64,000 bases of DNA, taken from assembly GCA_006503535.1 (NCBI GenBank), contig QYRS01000001.1, positions 2,170,001-2,234,000 of the forward strand, read 5' to 3'. Both the position numbers and the translations under genes were made by a program. Under the pieces are notes generated by a model. It was given only the letters and a program-made list of their open reading frames with translations. It was not told the origin of the DNA and made no database searches. The DNA comes from Arthrinium phaeospermum (taxonomy: Eukaryota; Ascomycota; Sordariomycetes; Amphisphaeriales; Apiosporaceae). Positions 35,478 to 48,100 of the stretch are shown here, piece by piece. How positions within the stretch are numbered: position 1 is the first letter of the stretch; the number at the start of each line of letters is the position of its first letter.

Positions 35478-36243
35478 GCTAAACCTAGGCCTAATTACTC
35501 AGCTCATTGGAATCTTCGGGCTCCGTGTCTGACTTCGGGGGTGTGGCCATCATGACCGGGATCCACTTGGAACCGCTGAACCACGATTCAGGTTTCATGC
35601 ACTCAATTGCGTGAATTGTGACAACGTTCCGTATGCAGGCGAAGAGGATCGGCATATCCGCATATTATCCAATTTTGGTAATATCTCAGTTGATCCTCTA
35701 AAAGGAGCCATGATGTGACATGACAAGTCTAGCATGATTGAGGTCGTTCAAACCCCCCAAACGTACAGGCCGACACCCAACAAAGCCATTTTCCGACCGT
35801 GGCAGCGGTTTACTGGTCAACACTACGAGACACACGAGATAAAGCGCTTACTTCTGATCAATGGGCTGATTTTCGACATTCTCCGGACTGAATGTGCTGT
35901 TCAGCTTGCTGCGCATTTCGTCTAATTCTGTGCGGCTGAGCAAACAGTAAGTAATGGCTGAGCAGCACCAAAAGCCATGTGCTCGCCCAGTAAGCCGAGA
36001 CGACGCCGGCCCACTTTAGGCTTGGGACTCCAACAGGTCCCCTAACAGCCGACCGTTCCAAGTTCGGCTGTGTTTCCTGCCCGCCCGTCTAAAAGCACGA
36101 GGGCTTTCTTTTCTTTTAGTCAACCTGCATTTCTTTACCGATACAGAATATATCTCACAAGTCTATATCCATTCGAACATTCAATCACTCATCAGACCCA
36201 AATCAATCAAGCCACCCAGGCTACTGACCCAAGCCAATCAACC
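35478..36243. other. intergenic
   Basis: Nothing gene-like. The last 150 bases are probably the 5' leader of the cupin-like gene, since they are open but CA/T-rich and low-complexity. Confidence 0.5.
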
Positions 36244-36903
36244 ATGCTGTCCTTCCTCCGCGGCAGCAACCCGCCCCGCCGCGACACGGCGTCGCAGGCC
36301 CGCATCTACTACGAGGACGGCAAGTCCTGGCAGGAGTTCTCCCCGTCCGGCTCCGAGTACTTCGTGCGGCACAGCTTCCCCCCGGGCTCCATGTTCAGCC
36401 CGCCGCTGCACCTACACCTGTTCCAGACGGAGCGGTTTCGGTGCGTGTCCGGCACGGGCGTCTGGTACCAGCCGACGCACCCGGACCCGGCCAAGCGCCG
36501 CGTCGTCATGCGCGGCGGCGACCCGCACATCACTCTGCAGGCGGGGCTGTTCCACCGCTTCGAGAACGCCAGCGCCGACGAGGATCTGGTGGTGGATATC
36601 GGACTCGACCCCGAGTCGCAGGACGCCGAGATGGAGCATCGGTTCTTTCGCAACTTTTTCGGGTATCTTGAGGACTGTCGGGTTCAGGGGACGGAGCCAA
36701 GCTTGTTTCAGCTCGAGTTGTTTCTTTGGAGTGTAGATGGGCCGCTCGCTATTCCTGTGCCTGGGATCCCCAATTGGTTGAATTGGTGGATTAGTCGGGG
36801 GTTCATGGTCGTCACGGGCAGGTGGATTGGGGAGTTCTTGCTGGGATACCGGTCGTCGTACCCGGAGTACTATTCAGGGCCAATGGGGAAGCGTGTTGAC
36901 TGA
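36244..36903 (+). CDS. cupin-fold (RmlC-like) unknown protein
   Basis: 219 aa from the ATG at 36244, single exon; the open frame extends 58 codons upstream through what looks like untranslated leader. The centre fits a small beta-barrel (cupin/RmlC-like): SEYFVRHSFPPGSMFSPP, HLHLFQTERFRCVSGTGVWY, then MRGGDPHITLQAGLFHRFEN. The histidines in HLHLFQTE and LFHRFEN sit where cupins place metal ligands. The C-terminal 50 residues contain a hydrophobic Trp-rich stretch (NWLNWWISRGFMVVTGRWIGEFLL) that may associate with membrane. Substrate unknown. Confidence 0.75.
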   Translation: MLSFLRGSNPPRRDTASQARIYYEDGKSWQEFSPSGSEYFVRHSFPPGSMFSPPLHLHLFQTERFRCVSGTGVWYQPTHPDPAKRRVVMRGGDPHITLQAGLFHRFENASADEDLVVDIGLDPESQDAEMEHRFFRNFFGYLEDCRVQGTEPSLFQLELFLWSVDGPLAIPVPGIPNWLNWWISRGFMVVTGRWIGEFLLGYRSSYPEYYSGPMGKRVD

Positions 36904-37066
36904 GCCAGTCAGAGTTTAGGATACACCGAATATTTTTTCCTGGCACATTGAAGCAAACAGTTGCCATGCATACAAATTATCCAAGCCACAATCCCATCTT
37001 CATAAGTTACCCCGTAGAGATGTCCACCCGTGTTTACCCTTGATCACTACTAGACTCATGAAGTTA

Positions 37067-38517
37067 TCACAAGGACGAGCTGTTCGCCGAGTGCAAACTG
37101 TGCAGAGTTTCGTGGTGTGAGAAAGATCCCTTATACGTGTCTGTGGCGGACCACCTCGAGAACTCGACAGTGAAGGTTCCGGGCGGTGGCTGGTGATGGA
37201 GTAGCTGGCTGCAATCCGGCTCAAGATCTTTGGCCTCCAGGTCCGCCAACGTCTGTAGCACGCTGTCATGCAGTCTAGACCAGCGGTTTCGGCACTGCCT
37301 CTTGACCACCGCCACGGGGCTACCCTGGGCGGCGCGCTGACGCCTCGCGAGCTCGTCCTCCTTCCTGTTTGTATTCTCTCGCTTCCTCACCCAAAGTGAA
37401 CGAAAAGAGATGATGCAAGCAATGACGACAGCTGTTGGCGTTTCTCGTCAGCATTCATCGACCTCTTACTCTCCCCCACTAACGAGAGAGGAGAGTCTCA
37501 GTTGAATGACTTACATACAAAGTATTGGATCATGAACCAGAACAGCATCCAGGCCATGTTGATCACCTTGCGGTCAAAGTCGTTGACGGACTTGTACGCA
37601 TCTTCGAAGATAAAACCACGGGTAATGGTGACCGCGATAGTCAATCCCATGAGCAAGAATATCCCTGTGAGAAAAAGCTTCTGGCGCATGGTGATCTTGG
37701 TCCGCCAAGCGATGAGGATTGGAAAGCAAACGACTGGATATACCCATTTCGAGATTAGTCAAGAACAAGGTGCCATTGCGGGGAGTCTCGATGCATCATG
37801 ACCAAACAAAAGACTTACTGACGACATCCGAGATCACATCCAACGCGATACTGGCCTTGTAGGAGTCATAGATGCGCGTAAGACTCGCATCCGTCTCGCA
37901 CCTCGTGAGGAGGCTGGTCCAGCTGGTGAACAGACAGCTGTAGGGGATGATGCCGATCTGCGCCACCGCGCTGGCCACGACCAGGAGACAGGCGACCCAC
38001 CAGGCGACCATGTAGGCCCGGATCTGGGCCCCGAAGCGGCGGAAGAAGGTCAGGAAGTTGAGCTTGATGGCCCAGATGCCCACCGTGCTCAGGACCAAGG
38101 CGATGCCGGTGCCCCGCATCGCCGACTCCATGCGCGTGGGGAAGTCGAGGCCCGGCAACGCCCGCCGGTTCATGATGGCGAGGACCAGGTAGAAGTCATC
38201 CAGATAGTGTTGCAGGGAGGCGGCGAGGGCGATGAGGAGGAATAGGGAGGCCAGAATCAGGTAGTCTTCGGGGAATAGGCGTCGGAAGGTGAGGGTGCGG
38301 ATGCTGAAGCGCAGGGCACAGACGGCGACACAGACGCTGGTGCCGGTCCATAGTACGATCTGGGGAGAAACGAGCAGAGGCGTCAGTACGAACAAGAAGC
38401 TAGAGTCAATTTGTCGCCAGATATCACAAGAACATGACATACCCTGAATGCATGCTCTGAGATAAATAAATCGGTCGACTTATCAATGGTCTTGGTAACA
38501 TTATTCGGAGAAGACAT
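37067..38517 (-). CDS. 7TM rhodopsin-domain (Pth11-like) protein
   Basis: A fungal seven-helix integral membrane protein of the rhodopsin-domain/Pth11-like class, 399 aa. Exons are 38517-38443, 38359-37819, 37733-37515 and 37431-37067. The joins read HAFR-IVLWTG, DVV-IVCFPIL and QYFV-SVVIAC. Helix 2 carries LFPEDYLILASLFLLIAL, the family's DDWL-like position here reading EDYL. After the last helix come a basic stretch (VRKRENTNRKEDELARRQR) and a cytosolic tail of about 100 residues. Members can act as surface or nutrient sensors; the ligand is unknown and it lacks an evident CFEM domain. Confidence 0.85.
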
Positions 38518-39480
38518 TTGAACGACTGTTTACTTTCTCCAGGCGGGGTCTGGTCGTGGAGGAGAGAGTCCAAGTACAACAAGGGTTAATGATGTCTTGT
38601 GTGATGACATATACTGGTGGATATTGGCCTCACTTCGTGTCTAGGACGGCAACTTGAACCTCAAAAACGACGAGTCAGGGTTCCCAGACTACTCAGGGGC
38701 TTATATCTATGTAAAATGGATGTCTCCTTAGTTTGCTGTTCGGCTCCTTGCCTTGACCTCCTGGCTTTGCAAACATAGATTTCAGGGACCCGACCTCGAC
38801 GGACGGCACGGGACCCTGCTCATGCAAGGAAGTGCTAGCAATGAGGTCTGGATTCCCCCTTTTGGTATACCATTTGGACGGGCTCTAAACTCTACGTGCA
38901 TTCTTACGTGCATGTAGGAAATAAGTACTTTGACACACCGCAAATTTGTGGGGGATGTGCAAATACGACCTGTCAATTAATTAACATCAAACACATCACA
39001 GCAAACAATAGCTGTGGTGAGAACAGATAGTACACTGTAATGTTGTCATGGATGGTGTGTTAGTCCGTCTGCTCTACGGGTGGCTGCATCTTCTTCAAAA
39101 TCCCCTCTAATAGCAAATCCAGCTGCAAAAAAAGTCGATCGATTAGTGCTGCTGAATTTGATCACACCCGTCGACTGGGAAGACTAGTTCTTATAGGAGA
39201 ACTGCACCAGCTAGTATAACGCCAAGATTGATATAATCTGCGACGGCATGGATGCCAACCGCATTTGTGAGCGGCCGTGGTGATCCCTGTCTGGCGGAGG
39301 GACTGGGCCGGAGGGATTATGCTGTGTCACAATCCTGCACCGGCCCAATAGAAACTCGACGTGGCGACAAACTGACCGCCAACACTCTCGCCACTTCGAT
39401 CGTGCCAAATTTGCAGACACGCGCTCTCACCATTTCCACACACTCAAGTCAGTGAACAGGAGGTTTGGGATAAACCAGAC
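38518..39480. other. divergent promoter region
   Basis: Lies between the receptor-like gene (-) and the P450 gene (+). No gene. A CT-rich leader with a CACACTCAAG run precedes the P450 start. Confidence 0.5.
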
Positions 39481-41348
39481 ATGGCGGTTATCTCAATGCT
39501 ACCTCTCTTCCTCGAGGGCGTCGCGGTCGTCCTAGCGACTTTGTTGGCGAGGTTTCTGTACCGAGGCTATCTGCATCGAAGGGCAGTGAGGTCGCTGACA
39601 GCCCGGGGACTAGTAAGTGGATTCCGAGACTCTCGTCGATACGCAAGTGGCGGCTGGATTTGACATAACCCACGTACAGCCATTGATGCCCCATTCGTTT
39701 CTCTTCGGACACTTGCCCATCTTCGCCAAGTTCAGCCAGTCGCATCCCCCCGATGTCAACATCTACACCTTCCATACCTGGCTCGTGGAGAACCTCGAGA
39801 CCTATTTTCCGGGCCATGAATTTCCTCCGTCCGTGGTCTACCTAGATATACAGTTCACCATCGCCAAGAGCGAGCCCAAGATAGACCTCGTCACGACCTT
39901 CTTCCGCCCCTTGACTTCGGGCCTCGACATACTCACGAGCGAGGGCCGCTTGTGGAAGACCTGGCGCTCCCGGTTCAACCCGGGCTTCAGCCAGCGGAAC
40001 TTGACGGCGCTCGTGCCCGAGATCGTCGAGGAGGTCTCCGTCTTCGTGGAGCGGCTGAAACAAGGGGCTTCTCGAGGCGAGGATGATGGCTGGGGGCCGG
40101 TCTTTCAGTTGCAGGAGAGGGCTATAGATCTGACGTTTGATGTCATCGGCCGAGCCGCCTTGTGAGTTGCCAATCGCAGATTTCTATCCTCGCCTGCCAA
40201 CGCTCACCTCTCTTTAGGGACATGCGGCTCCACTCACAGTCCGAACAGTCGGATAGAAGTCTGAGGAGCATCTTGGTGGATCAGATCCGGCTGATGGACA
40301 TGTTCCAGAATGTCGGGCAAGGTAGGTTGATAGGCCGTTGGCCATGGCATGACAGGATGATAGCCCGCAACAACAGGGCAATGCACGATATCCTCTTCCC
40401 ACAGATACAGAGGAAGCTACGCTCCGAGTCCGACGCCAGTCCGCGAACAGCCACCGTCCTGGATCTCGCCCTCAAACATATCGACGCGGACGGCGCCGCG
40501 GTCGGGGCAACGAAAGAGGAGCCCACCAAGGACTTCATAGAGCGGCTCATTTCGAACCTAAAGGTCTTCCTCTTGGCCGGTCACGACACTACGGCGGCCA
40601 CCATGTGCTTCATGACCAAGTTGTTGCAGGACCACCCCGACTGTCTCGACAAACTCCGAGCGGAGCACAACGCGGTACTAGGTCCGAATCCGGCCCAAGC
40701 GGCTGCAGTCTTGATCGCATCACCCCACCTCCTCCACTCGCTCCAGTACACGTTGGGCGTCATCAAGGAGACGCTGCGGCTCTACCCCCTGGCCGCCACC
40801 GTACGCAAGTCGTATCCCGGGTACCGCCTGACCGGCGCGGACTCGACGGTCCAGTACCCCATGGAAGGCTTCGGGATGTGGGCGTCGGCTCCCCTGATCC
40901 AACGCCACCCCAAGTACTGGCCGAGGCCAAACGAATTCATTCCCGAACGCTGGACGGTGGCCGAGGGCGATCCGCTGTATCCGTCTACCCCCAACACGTG
41001 GCTTCCCTTCTCCCAGGGGCCGCGGAACTGCATCGGGATGGAGCTCGCGTCTGTGGAGCTCCGGCTCGTCTTGGTGCTGACGGCGCGCACGCTGGAGATT
41101 GGGGAGGCGTGGGGTGAGTGGGATGCTTTGAAGTAAGTACCGGTCTCACTATACTCACCATACTCACCATACTCAAGAGAATTTGGAAAACATGCTACTT
41201 CGACTGTATAAGATTCGGCTAACATGACTTTAGGGGAAACCAGGCAACGCCTTCGCATACTGTGGATGGGCAACGATTGTATCGGGTTGGAACCGGACTG
41301 GTGCACCCCAAGGATGGCATGCCTGTACACGTAAGGCTTCGAAAGTAG
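39481..41348 (+). CDS. cytochrome P450 monooxygenase
   Basis: A membrane-anchored microsomal P450, 547 aa. Exons are 39481-39612, 39680-40161, 40218-41132 and 41234-41348. An N-terminal hydrophobic anchor (about residues 1-28) leads to PLMPHSFLFGHLP. The C-helix WKTWR, I-helix AGHDTTA, K-helix KETLR, the PERW region and the heme-binding FSQGPRNCIG are all intact. It resembles secondary-metabolism P450s of the sterigmatocystin-cluster type, but subfamily and substrate cannot be fixed. Between VVYLDI and QFTIAKSEP about 16 residues usual in this family (the WP...DP strand) seem to be absent, with no intron there. The short-chain reductase gene follows in the same direction. Confidence 0.92.
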
Positions 41349-42049
41349 CTCGTTACGGAATCTATGGCAGGCATGGCAAACTCGAGATGCATGGGCACTA
41401 TAGCAGTTGTCATTATTCAACATGTTGTATTAGCAGCTTATTGGAATGGCATACATGTCAAACCTTGGGGCCAGAGGGGTTCCAAGACAGCGGGTGTAAG
41501 TGGAGAAAGCAAGTCCCTGAACCAGACCCCTGTCTTATGTTCAGTACCAAGCAACTGCACAGCACGCTATTTGTACTGGTATCTTTATGTTTGGTTATGA
41601 AATCATCAAGTTCACGGGTATCCGCTGCTTGTTGCATTTGCTAGTACTACTTTTTACCCCTGGTCACAACCAAAAGGGGCAGCAAAAGCTCCCGTGTTCA
41701 ACCCCTTGCATGAAAACTCATTTAGCATAAATATTATTTCTTGACACCCAGCAATACGTGGACCCGTACAATCAGCCAATTCTAGGTGCTTACTACACCA
41801 CCTAGTCTGCGCTGCCTCAAGTCTAGCGTGATTCTCTTTTTAGCGTCCACTCGCGTCCAGACCACTTGGCTCCGCCCATAGCTCGGAACCCTCCATGGCA
41901 CTTGGGGGCGAAGCCGACGGTTCTCGTATCTGTGGTTATTCCCAATCCCATTCGTCTCCGGGAAAACTTGGCTTCTAGATAGCTCCTAGACATCCCTTCA
42001 TTCTTCTAGCTTCAGCGTCGGCAACACTATCATCATCGCCACTATCGCG
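41349..42049. other. intergenic
   Basis: Spacer between the P450 and the short-chain dehydrogenase. No gene seen. Confidence 0.5.
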
Positions 42050-43134
42050 ATGGCCCAGCTGGTGGAGATGATGCGCGTCACCCTCTTCGGGTCGCGCAAC
42101 GACGCCCCGGGCAGCAAGGGAGCGACGACGTTCGACCCTGCGCGGGACATCCCGTCGCTGGCCGGCAAGGTCATCCTGGTCACCGGCGCCGCCGGCGATC
42201 TCGGCAGGACCACCGCCGTCCAGCTCGCCCGCTACGGGAAGCCCGCCCGCATCTACGTGGCAGACCTCCCCCACTACGACGCCGCCAAGCGGAAAGAGCT
42301 TCTCCGCGGGATGGAGCGCGAGGCGGGCGACGACGAGGCCGCCGCGACGACGCGCACCGAGTTCCGGTTCCTGGACCTGGACCTCGGTTCCTTCACGAGC
42401 GTGGAGGCGTGCGTCGCCGACTTCCTGGCCCGCGAGGAGAGGCTCGACATCTTGGTCCTCAACGCCGGCATCATCCGCGTCGCCCCCGGGACCACGGCCG
42501 AGGGCTACGAGAACCACTTTGGCATCAACTACCTCGGGCACGCGCTGCTGGCGCGGCTGTTGGTCCCGACGCTGGTCCGCACCGCGGAGGAGCCTCGGTC
42601 GGACGTGCGGGTCGTGGTGGTGTCGAGCGAGGGGCACGCCATGGCTCCCAAGGGCGGGATCCAGTTTGAGGCGGTGAAGGGCACATGTGCCCAAATGGTA
42701 GGTGGTTCCCTTGCAAGTTCTTGAAGATATGTTGCTCACGCCCACTGAACTAGTCCTACACCCAACGGTACGGCCAGAGCAAGGTCGCCCTCATCGGGCT
42801 CGCCAAGCAGCTCGCGCGTCGGTATCCGCAGCTGCGAGTCGCGGCCGTGCACCCGGGCAGAGTCCTCACGGGCATGGCCGAGTCGCTTAGACAAGAGAGC
42901 CTCTTGGTGCGTATAACGGCCCCGCTCGCGCCGCTTATCTGCGTCCCGGTGGCGGCGGGGGTCAAGAACCACCTGTGGGCGGCTACTAGCCCGGATGTGG
43001 TCTCGGGGAAGTACTACGAGCCCGTGGGGGTCCCGGATAAAGAGGCGGCGGTGGCCAAGGATGAGGGTCTTGCGGAGCGGCTCTGGGAGTGGACGGAGAA
43101 GGAGCTTACAGGTGCGGGCGCGTTACCCAAATAA
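42050..43134 (+). CDS. short-chain dehydrogenase/reductase
   Basis: A classical NAD(P)-dependent SDR, 342 aa. Exons are 42050-42697 and 42754-43134; the intron joins CAQM to SYTQRYGQSK. The Rossmann motif TGAAGDLGRT lies near residue 45. The NAG-type motif is in LVLNAGIIR, the catalytic Ser in VVVSSEGH, and the YxxxK pair in YGQSK. HPGRVLTGM matches the retinol-dehydrogenase-like WW-type subgroup in fungi. A hydrophobic stretch at LAPLICVPVAAGV near the C-terminus may touch membrane. Substrate unknown; its place next to the P450 suggests a shared pathway but does not prove one. Confidence 0.92.
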
Positions 43135-43896
43135 TTAGATCAGTTAGAGAGGGGGATATCCCTCGAATCTGTGTAGCTGAAGTCCTTATGTTGGAGGCGA
43201 GGCCCAGCTTGATACAACCAATATTGTAATTAGATAGCCTATAAATAACTATTACGTATAAATCATGTCTTCTCAACCTCTAGATGAGGGTTTGAGGGTC
43301 CTTTCTACAGATCCTCCGGTCCAATACCTTGCGCCAAGCCTAGGGGTAATTTGAACGGACTCGGGCACGCTCATAACGATACTCACAGGGGATGTGTGCG
43401 GGGCTACAGGCTTGTCTAATCTCGAGGCTGTCTGGAAACGAGGTCTCTTACACCCGTATGAAAAGGGATTCGTTGCACGTGACTACATTCAGGATAGCCC
43501 AGCCCGTGCCGCTCCGTCATGGCAGGGGGGATGCTTTGGCATAATCGAATTTTGATGGTACGTCGTGCTGGCCTCTGTATGTCCATCTCTACCTTCCTAT
43601 TGTCTAAGACTGGCCCGGCCATAGCCTCTGACTGGGCTTACCATTCCAGCCAGTGACTCATAGTACAATATGTGATCATCTCCCACTTTCTCATTGTAAG
43701 TTAATATTCCCACGCCAGATGGCAGGCTTATTACTGAGCCATCACCCTTTTAAAAGGAACGCGCTCCTTCCAGATCCACAAGAGATTGCGGGCATCGAGT
43801 CGGTCAGAGCCTTGGCCAAAGAGAATTCGGTCTGAATCTCCACGCTGATGCGAATGTGTGCTGGTACAGCCGGAGAAAACCCATAACTAACCATGT

Positions 43897-43978
43897 GTCT
43901 GACAGATGTGGCTGACAGGTGTGTATGACAAGCTCGTATGGCGTCTGACAGGTGTGTAAGACAGGAGGGTCTGACAGC
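43897..43978. repeat. degenerate CTGACAGGTGTGTA repeat
   Basis: The motif ctgacaggtgtgta or variants occurs at 43898, 43912 and 43945, with partial copies near 43925, 43960 and 43971. This is a short decayed minisatellite. Confidence 0.6.
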
Positions 43979-44378
43979 GGCCAGAACGACCGATTCATAT
44001 ATGCGGCGTGAGACTAGGAGTTTACGGTGCATACTAAAACTAAAAAAAGCCTCGATAATTGGCTGAAATCTGTCACCAGATACATAGCCTATTGCCAAGG
44101 CCTGACTGTATAGAGAATACTATCATGAGATGCCTGCGAGGTTGTTGGGTGTATCCAATAGGCAGATGTCGAGTGTTGCAATATTGGTTTTTCAAATGCC
44201 AACGTGCAGAAATGACTGAATAATCAGAATGCAGAGATATACACCAGCCTTGAAGCTTGTGCAGGTTATCCATCTATGGTGTTGAATCATACGGGCTCGG
44301 TGAAAAAAAGACGACGTGGTATGAATCGAAAGAAAAAAAGAATGAGAGAGACGACCCGGTAAGCACGTGAATACAGCA

Positions 44379-44384
44379 TATAAA
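44379..44384 (+). promoter_or_regulatory. TATA box
   Basis: tataaa, 121 bp upstream of the start codon of the small secreted protein gene. A strong TATA box fits a highly regulated, strongly expressed gene. Confidence 0.55.
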
Positions 44385-44504
44385 GGCCGCTATGATCTCT
44401 GTCTGAAAGTTTCTTGACTACCTGCCCTCAAGCAACACAGTCCCCAGCCCCCTTACAAGTACCCTGCCTGCTTCACGTGCCTACCTTTCTGTCCCAACAT
44501 CAAC

Positions 44505-45120
44505 ATGCAGTTATCGCTTGCCATCCTCGCCCTGGCTGGTGCCGCCGTCGCGAAGGCCATCCCCCGCGACGACGAGCCCGCCATTGTGGCCGTGCCCAAC
44601 GCCCCAGGCACCCCGGACGTGCAGACAGGGGCCATCACCCACCTCTACATCTGCATCAACAGCGACTTCAAGGGCGCCTGCACCAACTTGGAAGTGAACA
44701 CTGGTGGTTGCTGTGAGTTTCCAAAATCCAAACCTCTGCCAAGAAGCTGTTTTGGAAATGCGCGAAAGGTTGGCGATTGGGATACTGACCCCCTTTTCCT
44801 TTTCTCACAGACAACCTTCTTGGCAACTGGAATGACGCGGTCACTTCTCTGGGCCCCGACAAGGGAACTACGTGCACCATCTGGCAGTAAGTTGCTCACG
44901 ACGCGTATTGCATCCTGAAGACTACTAACAAAATTACCCTCCCTACAGAGACGCAGGCTGCTCGGGCCGTTCTTTGGGCAACATCGTCAATCCCGGCATC
45001 TACAATCTGGCCGACTGGAACTTCAACGATATCAGTACGTATGACCAGAGGACCACTTCAGTCCACAGAGAGCTAACTGTTGTCTTTTTCCCAACAGTGA
45101 GCTCCCTCCGTTGCAACTAG
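44505..45120 (+). CDS. small secreted six-Cys crystallin-like protein
   Basis: 130 aa in four exons: 44505-44712, 44811-44886, 44949-45034 and 45098-45120 (23 nt). The frame is restored at each intron only with these sites, each with GT donor and CAG acceptor. A signal peptide (MQLSLAILALAGAAVAKA) precedes a short propeptide-like acidic stretch. The mature part has six Cys (YIC, GAC, GGC, TTC, AGC, LRC) and the pattern of a beta/gamma-crystallin-like fold: YICINSDFKGACTNLEV with paired CTIWQDAGCSGRSLGNI. Proteins of this kind in fungi include secreted candidate effectors and antimicrobial proteins; this role is inference. It has a TATA box and stands alone at the edge of a gene desert. Confidence 0.85.
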
Positions 45121-48100
45121 GCAGCTCCTCTATCCACTTCATCCTTGACTGTCAAGGACAGGAAGGAGGTGATTGAGTCGAAGACAAGGGACTGTGGTGG
45201 GTGAGAGGGGATACGGGACTGCGAGCCAGCACACTTAGTGATGCGTGCTCACGCTGGGTAATCAGAAGACAATGTCGCTCTTTTAATCAGACTAGTATCT
45301 AGATTGATTGATCTAGTATAGCAATTTACATTATGAAAGCATATAATGAATGGTTACTTCGGTATCTGCTATTAAAAGGGGGTTACCCAGGAGTCAGTCA
45401 AGAGGTGATTGCCGGCCTGCCAGGAAACCAGGAATATATTACCCGAGTGAATATTGCAACAACATCAAAATCAACTACAGATCTTCTAAGCTTTGATATT
45501 GATTGTTTAGATTCAGTAATAATACCCCTTAGGGCTCTAGTGAGGTGTGAAAACGTGTTCAAGGCTTGGTTCTCCCTCCTTCAAAAAGCTTATTGGGCTT
45601 AAGAGTATTGGTCGATTATCACAGTGAGGGTCCTTCCAACAAATTCATTGGGTTCAAAACTCATAGAGACGACAGCAGGGGTCACGCCCGAACCCCCTTC
45701 CCAGCTGGCCCGGTCCCAAGACCTCGACCCCTGGCACAGTTCCTCTCGAAGCCAAGGGACGACTGCTTAGTCGAATCATTGCACTGGCCCTGTGAGGAGC
45801 TTCCATTCGTGCACCATCTCTCTTTTCTTTGAATATTTATTGCACGACTGCCGCATATGGCGCGCAAATTACACTCCGGTATCCATACGGGCCGCGATCA
45901 TGGCACCTCGCAGCCCTGCGGAGCCTCGATATTGCAGTATTTTAGCACCTTTGATTGATAGAATATTGATATTGAAATCCGATATTTCCATCATCATTAC
46001 GATACTAAGGCTTTATTCTATGTCCCCTGGCTGCGGCATATGGTGACCACTCCAACGCCGGGACAGAGAACTAGCACTTCACACCCGCCCATGATGAGAT
46101 GAGGAAGCCTCTTGATCAAAGTGTGATAATTGAGATTTGGTGTCGACAGGAGGTTCAGAGACAAACCAGGAAAACCTTCTCACACCATAGCCTATCCCCG
46201 GGCTGCATCGGAGCAATCAGCGAATTAGGCAAGTACATCCGGCCGAACGGCTGATTGAAAGCAATACGCTACAGATAGCCTTAAGCCGAAGGGACGTCTC
46301 TCCTGCAAGAATCAGCTAATCACTGCAGGCTGCCCATGCTTGGCGCGAACCGTCTGCAAAAGTTGTTGCTTCTTTCCCGGCCACCCAAGTTCTAGCTACT
46401 TGTCGCTGTCGCATAGGATATTGCTACTCTTTTGGGACATGTGGCGTCATACGCGGCATTCGCTGATTAGATCTGGGAGGTCGGTAGGGAGCCCTTAGCA
46501 GGCGAGATATCCGTGGATATTTCGTTAGTGTCCCCGAGTACGGCCGTCAGTTGAGCCGAGGCAGGGCAGGTGGGGGCGAAGCCCGCATCCGGGGGATATC
46601 ACTTGAAGTATTGATTACTTCATCCGCATCTTTCAAGCGAGATATTGCCCAACCGGAGCCGAAGGTGTTGGGGCATATCTGAAAGTCGCGTGTTCATCGG
46701 AATGTCGCATCCGCAAGTCCGATAAGGTACCACCATCACCGGCGCCTCATTCCCGCGGCCGCGGACTTGTCTGGAGATCTACGATGTGTGAAAGCGCACG
46801 CAGATTTCATCTTGGCCTATGCGGTCGATTTCCAATATTGCAACCTATGTGCGGAGATTGTGATGGTTAGATCTAGGAGACCGGTCCAGCCTCTTCTGCA
46901 GGACACATTTCGAACTAGTAGTACGTGCCGTACGTGCCGTACCGGCGTTACACTACATGCAAGACATGCCGGGTCTATAGGAGGACTATACTACGTTCAC
47001 AGATGGGGTAATTAGATGTTTCATGGCCAGATATATCTTGGCAACAGAGGCTTCGTGGCGCCGCTTCGATTTCCCTCTTTCCGCGTACTGCGCGAAATGG
47101 ATATTGTCCAAGATGCTACCTGGTAGCAAACAAGCATGGGTGTCGACTAGCATAATCTGCTATCATCATCAGAGTAACGTCAGCAAGGTTCGTCCCGTTC
47201 TTAATGCATCTAAGTAAGGTGACCAGACAGACTATTACTATTGCGTAGTAATAAAGCCGAGTGCTAACGCATAGCTTCCAACGTCAGACCTATATCGGTA
47301 GCGGTGGGCAAAACGAAGGGTCTGATTGGTTCGCTGGTCGCCGGCCTTACGAGAGCATGGCATGAAATTGAGGAGACCAGATGAAAAAGGGGTGGATTAC
47401 GCCGTCTAAAGTCTCCGAAAGATGGAGAAGCGGCATCTCGGATGAGACGGACGCAGCAAAGCTTGAGATGAAAGTCTTCTATATAACCACTATGTAAGAC
47501 ATTCTCAAGATGGAGTGGGCTTCGTATAGGTAAATCTTATGTAATATCTCCGTGCCGCAGTGTGGCCAGATGGTTGATGGCCGACTGCAGGTGCACCGGA
47601 AGCAGAGCCATCACGCTTAAGCACCATGATATAATTAGGATGAGCAGCATGATGCAGTTAATCAATTCTCTTGTCGAGCCTTGCGTCAGTAGCCAGTAGC
47701 TTCAGTGATAATAGACTCCTAGGCAAGGGAAGCCAGAAAGAGACCCACCGTAGGCCGAGGAACGAAACGGCCAAAACTTGGAAATACTTGACGATGCGAC
47801 AATGCACACGCAAACAACATGCTGGCCAAGGAAGGACATCAAAAGCAGCCGAAAAGCCGTCGGGAGGCCAATGACAGTAACGTGTACGTAGAAGTAGGCA
47901 GGCAGGTCAAGTATGCAGGGCAAACGACGAGGCCCACCAATCGGCCAATTTGATCCCATCGAGATCGCCGTATGGAGGCTCTCTGCATGCACCTGATTCA
48001 TGTTTGCGTGCAGTGGGTATGATCCGCCCGCAGTACCGCAGTTGCGCAGTTCGCATTCTCGCCGGAGGATAGAGAAGGCGAGACTACTGTACTAAGCATC

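Larger units (their letters stand above)
43135..44504. other. intergenic with minisatellite-like repeat
   Basis: Holds the degenerate TCTGACAGGTGTGTA repeat listed separately and the TATA box of the secreted-protein gene. No other gene. Confidence 0.5.

Noticed and set aside
45333..45602. 89-codon frame after the secreted protein gene
   Set aside because: AT-rich and short, with no signal peptide, family match or splice sites.
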